This document shows positions 34,959 to 42,965 of a stretch of 64,000 nt of DNA, one piece after another. The translations under genes and the position numbers were made by a program. Source of the DNA: Streptomyces viridiviolaceus (GTDB lineage Bacteria > Actinomycetota > Actinomycetes > Streptomycetales > Streptomycetaceae). The stretch lies in NCBI RefSeq assembly GCF_014650995.1, contig NZ_BMWA01000038.1, forward strand, positions 1-64,000, written 5' to 3'. Positions within the stretch are counted from its first letter, which is position 1. Every line of letters begins with the position of its first letter. The notes beneath the pieces were generated by a model that ran no database searches, was not told the origin of the DNA, and saw only the letters and a list, made by a program, of their open reading frames with translations.

Positions 34959-35642
34959 TCAGTCGGTGGGTTGGTCTTGCCAGAGGCCGCGTGCTTCGAG
35001 GGTTTCGATGAGGTGGTCGGCGCTTTCGAGGATGTGTTGTTCCATGAGGGAGCGGGCCATGCGTGTGCTGCGTCTGCGTAGGGCTTCGAGGATGAGGGGG
35101 TGTTCTTCGCGGGTGGCGGATGCCCGGCCTTCGATGCTGATGTAGAAGCGGTTGGGGAGGTGTTTGACGACGGAGCGGAGGAGCAGGGCGAGGCGGTGGG
35201 AGTCGGCGGCGAGGTTGATCTGGCGGTGGAAGGCGTGGCCGTATTCGACCATGCCGTCCTCGTCGCCGGCTTCGATGGCTTCTTCTTGTTGTTTGACGAT
35301 GGTTTCGAGTCCGTCGAGTTGTTCTGTGGTGATTTTCTTGGCGGCGCGGGCGGCGAGTTCGCCGCCGAGTTGGGCCTGGACCCAGAACAGGTCGCGGACG
35401 TCCTGGGGGGTGAAGGGGGTGACGACGAAGCCGCGGCGGGGGACGAGTTCGATGAATCCCTCGCTGCTCAGGGAGAGGAGTCCTTCGCGGACGGGGGTGT
35501 TGCTGACGCCGACGGCTTCGGCGATGGGTTCCATGCGCAGGAAGTCGCCGGGCCGGACTTCGCCGGAGATGATGAGCTCGCGGACGTAGCTCGCCACCTC
35601 TTCGGAGAGCTGCTGCCGCTTGGAGTCGCGGTCACGTGCCAT
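34959..35642 (-). CDS. GntR/FCD transcriptional regulator, copy B
   Basis: Identical in sequence to the regulator encoded at 30591: GntR winged helix plus FCD domain, 227 residues, no disruption. The two copies point the same way and enclose an aldehyde dehydrogenase and the beta-propeller gene. Beyond the -10, copy B has different upstream bases; TGAGAC (35716-35711) is a possible -35 that copy A lacks, so the copies may be expressed differently. Neighbours are the beta-propeller gene (convergent) and the broken ltrA-like gene. Perfect identity points to recent duplication or gene conversion. Confidence 0.93.
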   Translation of the reverse strand: MARDRDSKRQQLSEEVASYVRELIISGEVRPGDFLRMEPIAEAVGVSNTPVREGLLSLSSEGFIELVPRRGFVVTPFTPQDVRDLFWVQAQLGGELAARAAKKITTEQLDGLETIVKQQEEAIEAGDEDGMVEYGHAFHRQINLAADSHRLALLLRSVVKHLPNRFYISIEGRASATREEHPLILEALRRRSTRMARSLMEQHILESADHLIETLEARGLWQDQPTD

Positions 35643-35680
35643 GAATACCTGCCTCGCTCACCCGGCCGACCTGCAGAAAC

Positions 35681-35697
35681 AGAAAGCATCATATAGC
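35681..35697 (-). promoter_or_regulatory. AT-rich element, promoter of GntR copy B
   Basis: Same TATGATGC-containing element as in copy A, ending exactly at the repeat boundary. TGAGAC at 35716-35711 lies 17 nt from TATGAT. Confidence 0.5.
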
Positions 35698-35736
35698 CGT
35701 CGTCGATTCGGTCTCAGTCACGTCGTACCCCGTCCC

Positions 35737-36859
35737 TCATGGCTGAATGCCGCCGGGCGCGGCCTTCAGCTCGTCGGCCAGTCCGCGGTGGACGCGGGAG
35801 AGCACGACGGCGGCAGCCACCAGGATCACGTCGAGAAGGGCGAGGGAGGCCAGGGAGGGCAGCCAAGGTGCGACGGCGGCGGCAAGAACGCAGGCGGTAC
35901 CGAAGAGGAGGCGTTCGATCCAGGCGTGGCCGATGGTGGCGTGGAAGTACCAGGCCTGGGAGACGAGGTAGAAGCAGGGCCCCGAAGAGGAGCAGGGCCA
36001 GGGCCGTGGTGGTGTGGTCGTGGGGGTGCGAGATGACGAGTTCGCTGCCCACGACGACAGCGACCAGAGCGGCGAGTGCGCAGTAGGTGACATTGATCCC
36101 CCAACGCACCGAGCGGATGGGGGCGCTGCTCGTGCCGACGTGCACGGCGACGACGTCCTCACCGCCTCCGAAGTACACGGCCCACAGGCAGACCAGAGCG
36201 ACGAAGGCCTCCACGGTCGAAAGGTCGACGGTGGCGTCCGAGATCGTTGTGCCGGTGGTGAGAAACCGTCTCGCCGAGCAGCAGGATGAGGAAGAGCCGG
36301 AGCCGTTCGAGCATGTGCTCGCGTCGAAGGCGAGGTGCGCGGAGCGCAGGACGCGGCCCGGTAGTGGGTGGGCGAGCCAGGTTCCGGTCAGGTCGATGAG
36401 CGGGGCGGCGGCCCACCACCACAGGCGGGGGCCCGGCGACACCGCGGCTCCGGTGACCCACAGCGGGGCGGAGACCGCCGTCCACACCAGGCCGCGCTGG
36501 TAGTGATGGCGGATCCCCGCACTGGGGGCCGCCAGCGACGCCGGGGCCTGGACGCCGACCATGATCAGTAGCAGCGGCACCACGAACAACCAGGCGGCAG
36601 TGGTGAACGCACGGGAAATCGCGGCGTTCATGGAGAGACCCAGGCCCATGACGACGATGACCGTCAGCCGTGTCCGTGGCAGGTCGATGTCGAGCAGAGT
36701 GGCCGCGAAGCTGGTGAAGGCCCAGGTTCCGAACGCCCCCACCAGCAGCACCGCGGTCTCGGCGCCTCCTCTCCACGTCAGGTGATCCACCAGGTGGTGG
36801 GAGGGCTGGGAGACGGCGAAGACGAAGATGAGATCGAAGAACAACTCCAGCGGGGACAC
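35737..36859 (-). pseudogene. Frameshifted low-temperature-requirement A (LtrA)-like membrane protein
   Basis: LtrA-type protein with many membrane segments. The start reads SPLELFFDLIFVFAVSQ, the family hallmark. The reading frame must switch three times to follow the family: near 36320 (to reach EHMLERLRLFLILLLGETV), near 36264 in an AAA run (to return to LTTGTTI), and near 35980 in a GGGGCCC run (to reach FYLVSQAWYFHATIGHAWIE). Without the shifts the C-terminus is arginine-rich nonsense. So it is a degenerate gene, or carries sequencing errors. The first two indels compensate each other. GTG 36859 is the only start seen, slightly inside the usual N-terminus. Function of LtrA is poorly known. 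Confidence 0.75.
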
Positions 36860-37016
36860 CCGCCGCCGGATCTCCGGGCGCCGGTCCCGGACGCGTCATG
36901 ACCTGAGGGTTGGCACCCGGATCGGGCGTCTTTCGCCATTGGCTCACCATAGGAGGGTGGCACCGACGCACACCGGATCCTGCACGGCATGTCCGGGAAC
37001 GCCTCGGCAGCGGCCA

Positions 37017-37043
37017 GGCCCGGTCGCGTAGCCGGACCGGGCC
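37017..37043 (-). terminator. Hairpin after MFS-USP gene
   Basis: 9-bp stem (37017-37025 with 37035-37043) 50 nt past the stop on the minus strand. Confidence 0.45.
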
Positions 37044-37092
37044 GGGCCGCTGCGTCAACGGCGCCGTTGTCGACGTTCGCGAACCGGCCGGC

Positions 37093-38814
37093 TCAGGCCG
37101 CGCTGTTGCGCAGTTCCGTCAGGGCCTGCGCGGTGAGGGGCCGCGGGTCCTCGTCAGGGGCGACGAGGACGACTGTGCAGGCGGCCGCGTGGGTGAGGGC
37201 GGTGGTGAAACTGCCGTCCGCGAACTGGGTCAGCGGGCCCCGCGGGGAGCGGCCGACGGCGACGGTGCGGGCGTGGACCTCGGCGGCGTGCCGGGCCAGG
37301 GCGCGGCCCGCGGCGGCATGGTCGCCGACGCTGGTCAGGATCTGGCCTGTGGTGGCTATGCCGAGGCCGGTCAGCCGGTCGAGGTGCGCGGTGACGGCCG
37401 TTCGGGCCGCTGCGTCGGTTTCCGTTTCGACGGCCTGTTCCTCGACGACCGCGGTCTGCTGGACGTGCACGACCTCCAGGGGGCTGCCGGTGTCCCGGGC
37501 GAGCCGGGCCGCGGCGTCCACGATGCCGGCGGCCGTGTCGTGGGCGCCGACGGCCACGACGACGGGCGGCGCATCGGTCGTGGCCGGAGAGCCGACGGGG
37601 GTGAGCGTCGGGGTCACCGGTTCGCCGTCGCCGGTGCCCGCCTCGGCCCGGTGCAGCATGCGATGGCCGCTGGCCAGCACCGGGATGGCGATGAGGAAGG
37701 TGGCGGCGCCGAGGTAGAAGGGGACGCTCAGGTCGGTGGCATCGGCCAGCTTGCCGGCGACGTAGGGGGCCAGGCCGCCGCCGATGAAGCGCAGGAAGCC
37801 GTACGCGGAGGACGCCACCGGGCGCTCGACCGGGGAGACGAGCATGACCGCCTGCGTGGTGAGGGTGTTGTTGATGCCGATGAAGGCACCGCTGACGATG
37901 ACCGCCACGATGACCGTGGTGGGGTTGGCGACACCGGCGGCGATGACGGCCATCACGATGCCGAGGCCGAGCAGGTTGGCGTACAGGACCGGGGCGGTGC
38001 CGTACCGGGCCTGAAGACGCGGCGCGAAGAAGACGCTGAAGGCGGCGACCAGCAGGCCCCAGCCGGTGAAGACCAGCCCGAGTTCGTGGGCGCCCAGCTT
38101 CATCGGGTACGGCGCGTAGCCGAGCATCGTGAAGAAGCCCCAGTTGTACAGCAGCGCCATGATGCCCATGGTCAGCAGACCGCGGTGGCGGAGCGCCTTG
38201 AGCGGGGCCATTGGTGAGGTGGGGCGCTCGGGCTTGGGCAGGTTGGGAACGAAGGCGAGGGTGGCGATCAGGGCGACGGCCATGAGGGCGGCGACACCGA
38301 AGAAGGGACCGCGCCAGCTGATGCCGCCCAACTCGCCGCCGAGCAGTGGGCCGACGGCGATGCCGAGGCCGAGGGCGGTCTCGTACAGGATGATGGCGCC
38401 GCTGAAACCGCCGCTGGCGGAGGCGACGATGACCGCGAGGGACGTGGCGATGAACAGGGCGTTGCCCAGGCCCCAGCCGGCGCGGAAGCCGACGATGCCG
38501 TTGATCGAGTCGGTGGTGCCCGCAAGGGCGGCGAAGACGACGATGACGGCCAGGCCTGTGACCAGGGTGCGCTTGGCGCCGATGCGGCTGGAGACCCAGC
38601 CGACGAACAGCATGGCGACCGCGGTGACGATGAGGTAGCTGCTGAACAGCAGGGAGACCTGACTGGGCGTCGCATGCAGGCTCTCGGCCAGGGCGGGCAG
38701 GATCGGGTCGACGAGACCAATGCCCATGAACGAGATGACGCAGGCGAAGGCTACGGCCCAGACGGCCTTGGGCTGCCGGAACGGACTGGCAGCCTTTCCA
38801 TGTGGTGCACTCAT
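37093..38814 (-). CDS. MFS transporter fused to a universal stress protein domain
   Basis: 573-residue fusion. Residues 1 to about 400 form a 12-helix MFS transporter (VWAVAFACVISFMGIGLVDP, motif A-like GWVSSRIGAKR, LLYNWGFFTMLGYAP). After a Thr/Pro linker, residues from about 427 form a universal stress protein/UspA domain (PPVVVAVGAHDTAAGIVDAA, AVGRSPRGPLTQFADGS, ACTVVLVAP). The UspA ATP loop GRSPRGP is close to the usual GxxGxxG pattern. USP domains are commonly fused to cation/amino-acid transporters, less often to MFS. It follows the MarR gene by 59 nt, so MarR probably represses it. Confidence 0.9.
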   Translation of the reverse strand: MSAPHGKAASPFRQPKAVWAVAFACVISFMGIGLVDPILPALAESLHATPSQVSLLFSSYLIVTAVAMLFVGWVSSRIGAKRTLVTGLAVIVVFAALAGTTDSINGIVGFRAGWGLGNALFIATSLAVIVASASGGFSGAIILYETALGLGIAVGPLLGGELGGISWRGPFFGVAALMAVALIATLAFVPNLPKPERPTSPMAPLKALRHRGLLTMGIMALLYNWGFFTMLGYAPYPMKLGAHELGLVFTGWGLLVAAFSVFFAPRLQARYGTAPVLYANLLGLGIVMAVIAAGVANPTTVIVAVIVSGAFIGINNTLTTQAVMLVSPVERPVASSAYGFLRFIGGGLAPYVAGKLADATDLSVPFYLGAATFLIAIPVLASGHRMLHRAEAGTGDGEPVTPTLTPVGSPATTDAPPVVVAVGAHDTAAGIVDAAARLARDTGSPLEVVHVQQTAVVEEQAVETETDAAARTAVTAHLDRLTGLGIATTGQILTSVGDHAAAGRALARHAAEVHARTVAVGRSPRGPLTQFADGSFTTALTHAAACTVVLVAPDEDPRPLTAQALTELRNSAA

Positions 38815-38873
38815 GCGCGTACTGCTCCAGCGTCTGAGGTCGGTTGGCGGGGACGGACCGCGCTTACGGCCTG

Positions 38874-39338
38874 TCAGGAGCGGGTCTGGCGGTCCTGGAT
38901 GGCCCGGGCCAGGGCGGGCAGGGCGATCCGCACGGCACGCTGCTCCGGCTCGCTCAGTTCCTCGACGAGCGTCTGGAGGGCTTCGGCGCGCTCGGCCCGT
39001 CGCTGCCGGAACACCGCGAGGCCGGTGTCGGTGACCTCCACCAGTACGCCCCGGGCGTCACTCGTGTCGGCGACCCGGCGAACCAGTCCCACCCGCTCCA
39101 TGCGCGTGACGAGCTGGGTCATGTTGGGCTGCGAGACGCCCTCGGCCCGGGCCAGTTCGGTCAGTCGGTGCGGGCCCTCCCGGGACAGCCGGCCGAGCGC
39201 CGACGAGGCGGCGGTGCTCAGCCCTCCGGTGTGGGTGCTCTGACGGACGTGCCGGACCATCTGCTCCACGGCGAAGATCAGGTCTTCGACCAGGGGATCG
39301 AGGTCCATAACCCGCTTATGCATATCCCCATTATGCAT
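38874..39338 (-). CDS. MarR family transcriptional regulator
   Basis: 154-residue MarR protein if started at 39338: LSREGPHRLTELARAEGVSQ and NMTQLVTRMERVGLVRR form the winged helix, and RRVADTSDARGVLVEVT the wing. Two TTATGCAT repeats lie across the proposed start, so a later start at ATG 39308 (M-D-L-D-P-L-V) is more likely to leave the operator upstream; family length fits both. It precedes the MFS-USP fusion on the same strand. Probable function: ligand-dependent repressor of the pump and of itself. Confidence 0.88.
   Translation of the reverse strand: MHNGDMHKRVMDLDPLVEDLIFAVEQMVRHVRQSTHTGGLSTAASSALGRLSREGPHRLTELARAEGVSQPNMTQLVTRMERVGLVRRVADTSDARGVLVEVTDTGLAVFRQRRAERAEALQTLVEELSEPEQRAVRIALPALARAIQDRQTRS
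39316..39338 (-). promoter_or_regulatory. Direct repeat TTATGCAT at MarR start
   Basis: Two copies, 39316-39323 and 39331-39338, 15 bp apart start to start. Each contains the palindrome ATGCAT. Probable autoregulatory operator; it overlaps the first codons of the long start. Confidence 0.5.
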
Positions 39339-39367
39339 CTACGTGTACCCTGCAGCAAAATTGGCGG

Positions 39368-40588
39368 TCATGTGGCGGGCCGCAGGGCGGGTGTGGGCGT
39401 GAACTTCACCGGGAGCGCGGTGAGGCCCCGCATCCATGGTGAGGGGCGGTACGTCAGGGAGTCGGCCGGCACGGCCAGGTCGACGTCCGGCAGCCGGTCG
39501 AGGATCACCTCGATGGCCGTTCCCGCGATGATCTCTGCCATTTCCTGGGCGCGGAACGGGCAACGGTGCTCGCCGTGGCTGAAGGAGAAGTGCGCGTTGT
39601 TGCCGCCGCTCTGCGCGGCGCCCGGAGTGCGGACGTGAGGGTCGTGGTTGGCGCCCTGGAGGCCGAGCAGCAGCAGGTCGCCGGCGCGTATCTGCCGGCC
39701 GCCGAGGTACGTGTCGCGTGACGCCCATCGGCCGGACCAGTTCTGCAGGGGCGTTTCCTCCCACAGCACCTCGCTCATGGCCTGGGCCACACTGCTGCGG
39801 CCGCCGAAGAGGGACGCCGCGAAACGTTCGTCGGTGAGCATCAGCCGCAGCGAGTTGCCGATCCAGTCCGCGGTCGACTGATGGGCGACGACGGCGATCT
39901 CGAGAATGGACTCGACGATCTCCTGGTCGGAGAGACCGTTGCCGTGCCCGACCATCCACGAGGCCATGTCGTCCGCAGGACGCGCCCGGCGGGCGGCGAG
40001 GAGCTCGGTGGCGGAAGTGACCAGATGCGTCAGGCCGTCGTTCGCCCGTTCCTGCCCGTCCAGGAGATCGTTGAGTGCGGTCACAAGCCCGGGCCCCTGC
40101 TCGTCGGTGAAGCCGCAGAGGGCCGCGATGATCTGCAGCGGCAGCCGCATCGCGTAGTCGGCGACGAGATCCGCCTCGCCCGTGCCGCACACCGTGTCGA
40201 TCAGCTCGTCGGCGAACCGCTCCGTGAGACCCCGAAGTTCGAACAGGTCGACGTCCTCGAGGGCGCCGCTGGATACCGCGGCGCGCTCCCGTAGGCCGGC
40301 GGCGCTCGGGGCGTCGCCCAGGGGAATCCTGCGAAGAATGATGGGCAGCAGTGGCCAGTCGTCGGGGATGGCGCTCCGCTGGTTCCACAGGCCGGAGTCG
40401 CGGCTGAACAGCACGGTGTCGCCGGTGAGCTGGTGCAGTTCGCGGTAACCGAGTACCAGCCACGCCGGTATGCCGCCGTCGAGCACGACCGGCACCACAG
40501 GGCCGTGTTCGAGTCTCATCTCGCGGTACAGCGCGGCGGGTTCGTTCTGGAACCGGGACCCGCTCAGGGGCACGGGGGAGGGCGTCAC
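39368..40588 (-). CDS. Cytochrome P450 (conservon CvnE-like)
   Basis: 406-residue cytochrome P450. Heme loop FSFSHGEHRCPFRAQEMAE with the Cys ligand; the I-helix oxygen site reads VVAHQSTADW rather than AGxxT, a divergence; PLQNWSGRWASRDT before the K-helix end. The GTG start follows AAGGAG. Downstream of DUF742 and roadblock genes, as in Streptomyces conservons, where P450s (CvnE) follow the signalling genes. Substrate unknown. It is also near two condensation-domain proteins, so it might instead tailor their product. Confidence 0.9.
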   Translation of the reverse strand: MTPSPVPLSGSRFQNEPAALYREMRLEHGPVVPVVLDGGIPAWLVLGYRELHQLTGDTVLFSRDSGLWNQRSAIPDDWPLLPIILRRIPLGDAPSAAGLRERAAVSSGALEDVDLFELRGLTERFADELIDTVCGTGEADLVADYAMRLPLQIIAALCGFTDEQGPGLVTALNDLLDGQERANDGLTHLVTSATELLAARRARPADDMASWMVGHGNGLSDQEIVESILEIAVVAHQSTADWIGNSLRLMLTDERFAASLFGGRSSVAQAMSEVLWEETPLQNWSGRWASRDTYLGGRQIRAGDLLLLGLQGANHDPHVRTPGAAQSGGNNAHFSFSHGEHRCPFRAQEMAEIIAGTAIEVILDRLPDVDLAVPADSLTYRPSPWMRGLTALPVKFTPTPALRPAT

Positions 40589-40643
40589 GCCAGCTCCTTG
40601 TCAGACGTCGGGAACCGAGTGGTTCACCCGGGGAGTACGGGTG

Positions 40644-40991
40644 TCAGAGCTTGCGGAGTCCTACAAGCACCTGTTCCAGCAGATGCGCATCGGGAAGTTC
40701 CGCGGCAGGGGGATGCCGGGCGCTGACACGGCCGGTGTCCAGGAGGTCAGCCAGCAGCACCTTCGTGACGCCCACCGGCAGTCGCAGGTCCGCGGAGAGT
40801 TCCACGACTGCTGTCGGCCGCTCGCACCTGCGCAGGATGGCAGCGTGCTCCGACTGCATGCCCGGAGCCGGTGCGCACTCGGCGACCACCAGGGTCACCA
40901 TGTCGAACAGGGCCGCGGATCCGGACCGGCTGCGCCCTCCCGTGATGGTGTACAGCCGGTCTGGAGCGTCGTCCCTGCCCGGGCGGCTCAT
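40644..40991 (-). CDS. DUF742 protein (conservon CvnC-like)
   Basis: 115-residue DUF742 protein: RLYTITGGRSRSGSAALFD, then a winged-helix-like core CERPTAVVELSADLRLPVGV followed by TKVLLADLLDTG. Found in conservons between the roadblock protein and a small GTPase. Here no GTPase gene follows: the P450 comes 55 nt later. Its ATG overlaps the roadblock stop (ATGA), showing coupled translation. It probably binds the roadblock protein and passes on a signal, but the normal sensor kinase and GTPase are absent from the window. Confidence 0.88.
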   Translation of the reverse strand: MSRPGRDDAPDRLYTITGGRSRSGSAALFDMVTLVVAECAPAPGMQSEHAAILRRCERPTAVVELSADLRLPVGVTKVLLADLLDTGRVSARHPPAAELPDAHLLEQVLVGLRKL

Positions 40992-41395
40992 GACGCGCGC
41001 GGAGGCGCTGCCAGATACTCGCCCAGCTGCTCGACCAGCTCGTGCATGTGATGGCCGACGAGGCCCGGGTCCGCGTCCTCCGCGGCGATCACGGCGAGGT
41101 GGGCGCCCTCGCCGGCCTCGACGATGAACAGGATCCCGCCGTAGAACTCGGTCATGGCCGAGCGGACCCCGCCGCTGCCGTCGCCGAACTCCACGGACGC
41201 GCCGTGGGACAGCGACTGGATGCCGGCGGCGATGGCCGCCAACTGGTCGGCGCGGTCGTCCGAGAGCTCGGGAGTCCGGCACAGCCTCAGCCCGTCGCGG
41301 GACAGCACGAGCGCGTGGCGGGCGCCCGGAGTGCGTTCCAGCAGCCCCTCGATGAGCCAGGTGAGCCTGTCGTCGGCGGTCTTCGTGCCGGTCAT
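40988..41395 (-). CDS. Roadblock/LC7 protein (conservon CvnB-like)
   Basis: 135-residue roadblock/LC7 fold: LTWLIEGLLERTPGARHALV, LSRDGLRLC, ADQLAAIAAGIQSLSHGAS and a final GAHLAVIAAEDADPGLVGHHM strand-helix. These small proteins regulate Ras-like GTPases. It begins the conservon-like group (roadblock, DUF742, P450). The upstream gap of 150 nt contains an AT-rich element at 41480, so the group may have its own promoter separate from the condensation proteins. Confidence 0.9.
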   Translation of the reverse strand: MTGTKTADDRLTWLIEGLLERTPGARHALVLSRDGLRLCRTPELSDDRADQLAAIAAGIQSLSHGASVEFGDGSGGVRSAMTEFYGGILFIVEAGEGAHLAVIAAEDADPGLVGHHMHELVEQLGEYLAAPPRAS

Positions 41396-41479
41396 GGGGT
41401 GCCTTTCGAGTGCCTTTCGGATGCGGTAATGCCGCCGGTTCGGGCGGGCCTGCGGCGCCGACCGGGGCTGCACGTTGAC

Positions 41480-41498
41480 GCACTATATAAAATACGTT
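41480..41498 (-). promoter_or_regulatory. AT-rich element before roadblock operon
   Basis: Minus strand TAACGTATTTTATATAGT, with TATAGT (41487-41482) as possible -10. Resembles GntR-type elements elsewhere; no convincing -35. Confidence 0.4.
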
Positions 41499-41546
41499 AC
41501 AGGGGGGGTGGGATCAGCGAAATGCTGTGTCCCGGCCCCCGGCTGC

Positions 41547-42965
41547 TCAGACCGACCCCTGGGCGATGCTCCGGACCACCTGCCGGAAGTGGTCGTAGAA
41601 GTGCGGCACATTGACCCGGGCCTCGGGGGTGTCCGGGTGGGTGACCTTGACGTAGGTGCGGTCCCACCTGCGGTTCACCCACATCATGACCTCGTTGCTC
41701 GGGCTGGAGTCGTACAGCCCGTTGCAGTCGGCGGCGTCCCAGTCCCGCGAGCCCTGGACATGCCGGCCGTCGATGTAGGAGACGATCGGCAGCACCGCGG
41801 CGTCGTCGGGCTGCAGGGGCAGTCCGGCGAGCTCGGCGACGCGCAGCGGTGAGACCCTGGCCAGTTTGCAGGCGTTCCGGAACGCGGTGCCGGCGCTCGC
41901 GAGGAGTTCGGGCAGGCCGAGGGCCGCACCGCCCTCCGCGAGGGGGAAAGCGACCGGCACCAGGTTGATGAACCATCCTTGGGCGGCGAGCCAGCGCCTG
42001 TCGTGGCGGGTGTGCACGACGGAGAGGCCGCGGTACTCGGCACGCCCCGCCAGCTCACGGTGCACGATGCCCAGGGCGGCCAGCAGTCCGGCCGAGAAAC
42101 CGGCGCCGTGCGCCTTGCACACCTTGGCGAAGGCGTCGGCCTCGTCACCGGTGAGGAGATCCAGGTCGAAGGAGAGGCTGGGGCGCGACTCGCCCGCGGG
42201 CACACCGAGGTCGAGGGGGAACGAGGGCATCGGGCCGGAGAGGAGGAAGTTGATCCAGCTCTTGACCTCCGGCGCATCGGCCTGGAGCGCGGCGGCTCGC
42301 TCGTGTTCCTCGGCGCCTGCGTCGATGTAGCTGCCGGCCTCGGGCAGCACGGCCTCGGTGCCGTCGAGTTCGGCCTGGTACAGGGCGCGCAGCTCGTGAA
42401 AGACGAGGACGACGGAGTAGGCGTCGCTGTGCGCGTGGTCGATCGCGAAGTACACGGTGGAGGAGCCGTCGCGCAGCACGGCACCCGCGGTGAACGGCGG
42501 CCACAGCATCGGATCGGTGCTCGCGTGGAACTGCTCGCGCAGGTGCTCCCTGACCGCGTCACCGGAGGTGAACTCGCCGAGTGGCACGGGAAGTAAGTCG
42601 ACGTCCTCGGGCGCGACCATGTGCCGGACGAGGGTTACGCCGGCCGGATCCGGGCCCGCGTTCCGCTCGGTGGAGAACCAGGTCAGCACGGTGTCGTGCC
42701 GCAGCACCCACTTCTTGAACGCGGCGGCCAGAGCGGTCGCGTCGACCCGGCCCGGCAGCTCGAAGGCGAGTCCCACCCACGGCGCCTGGGGCCGGCCGGC
42801 CGCCACATTGGCCATGCGGCGCAGGATGTGGTTCTTCTGGACCGGGGAAGGCGGGGCAGGATGTACCGGCGCGTGCTTCGCCTTTGCGACCAGGTGGTCC
42901 GGGACCCGAAGTTCGACCAGCTCGCCGGGCCGGGCCTGGTAGTCGTTCAGGAAGGTCATCAACAT
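41547..42965 (-). CDS. Stand-alone condensation-domain protein 2
   Basis: 472-residue (ATG 42965; 470 if ATG 42959) protein of the NRPS condensation/PapA acyltransferase superfamily. N-terminal chloramphenicol-acetyltransferase-like half with the active-site region AIDHAHSDAYSV, where the normal HHxxxDG is DHAHSDA: one His and the Asp remain. The second half has FSAGLLAALGIVH and RRWLAAQGWFINLVPVAFPL. No carrier or adenylation domain is present. Its start overlaps the stop of the paralogous gene upstream (TGATG), so the pair is co-translated and may form a heteromer. It could acylate or condense a small molecule or lipid. Confidence 0.88.
   Translation of the reverse strand: MLMTFLNDYQARPGELVELRVPDHLVAKAKHAPVHPAPPSPVQKNHILRRMANVAAGRPQAPWVGLAFELPGRVDATALAAAFKKWVLRHDTVLTWFSTERNAGPDPAGVTLVRHMVAPEDVDLLPVPLGEFTSGDAVREHLREQFHASTDPMLWPPFTAGAVLRDGSSTVYFAIDHAHSDAYSVVLVFHELRALYQAELDGTEAVLPEAGSYIDAGAEEHERAAALQADAPEVKSWINFLLSGPMPSFPLDLGVPAGESRPSLSFDLDLLTGDEADAFAKVCKAHGAGFSAGLLAALGIVHRELAGRAEYRGLSVVHTRHDRRWLAAQGWFINLVPVAFPLAEGGAALGLPELLASAGTAFRNACKLARVSPLRVAELAGLPLQPDDAAVLPIVSYIDGRHVQGSRDWDAADCNGLYDSSPSNEVMMWVNRRWDRTYVKVTHPDTPEARVNVPHFYDHFRQVVRSIAQGSV

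Larger units (their letters stand above)
34959..35697. repeat. 739-bp direct repeat, copy B
   Basis: Counterpart of 30591-31329 in the same orientation. The left edge is the first base of the stop codon; the right edge ends in the promoter, so the -35 region differs between copies. Confidence 0.9.
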
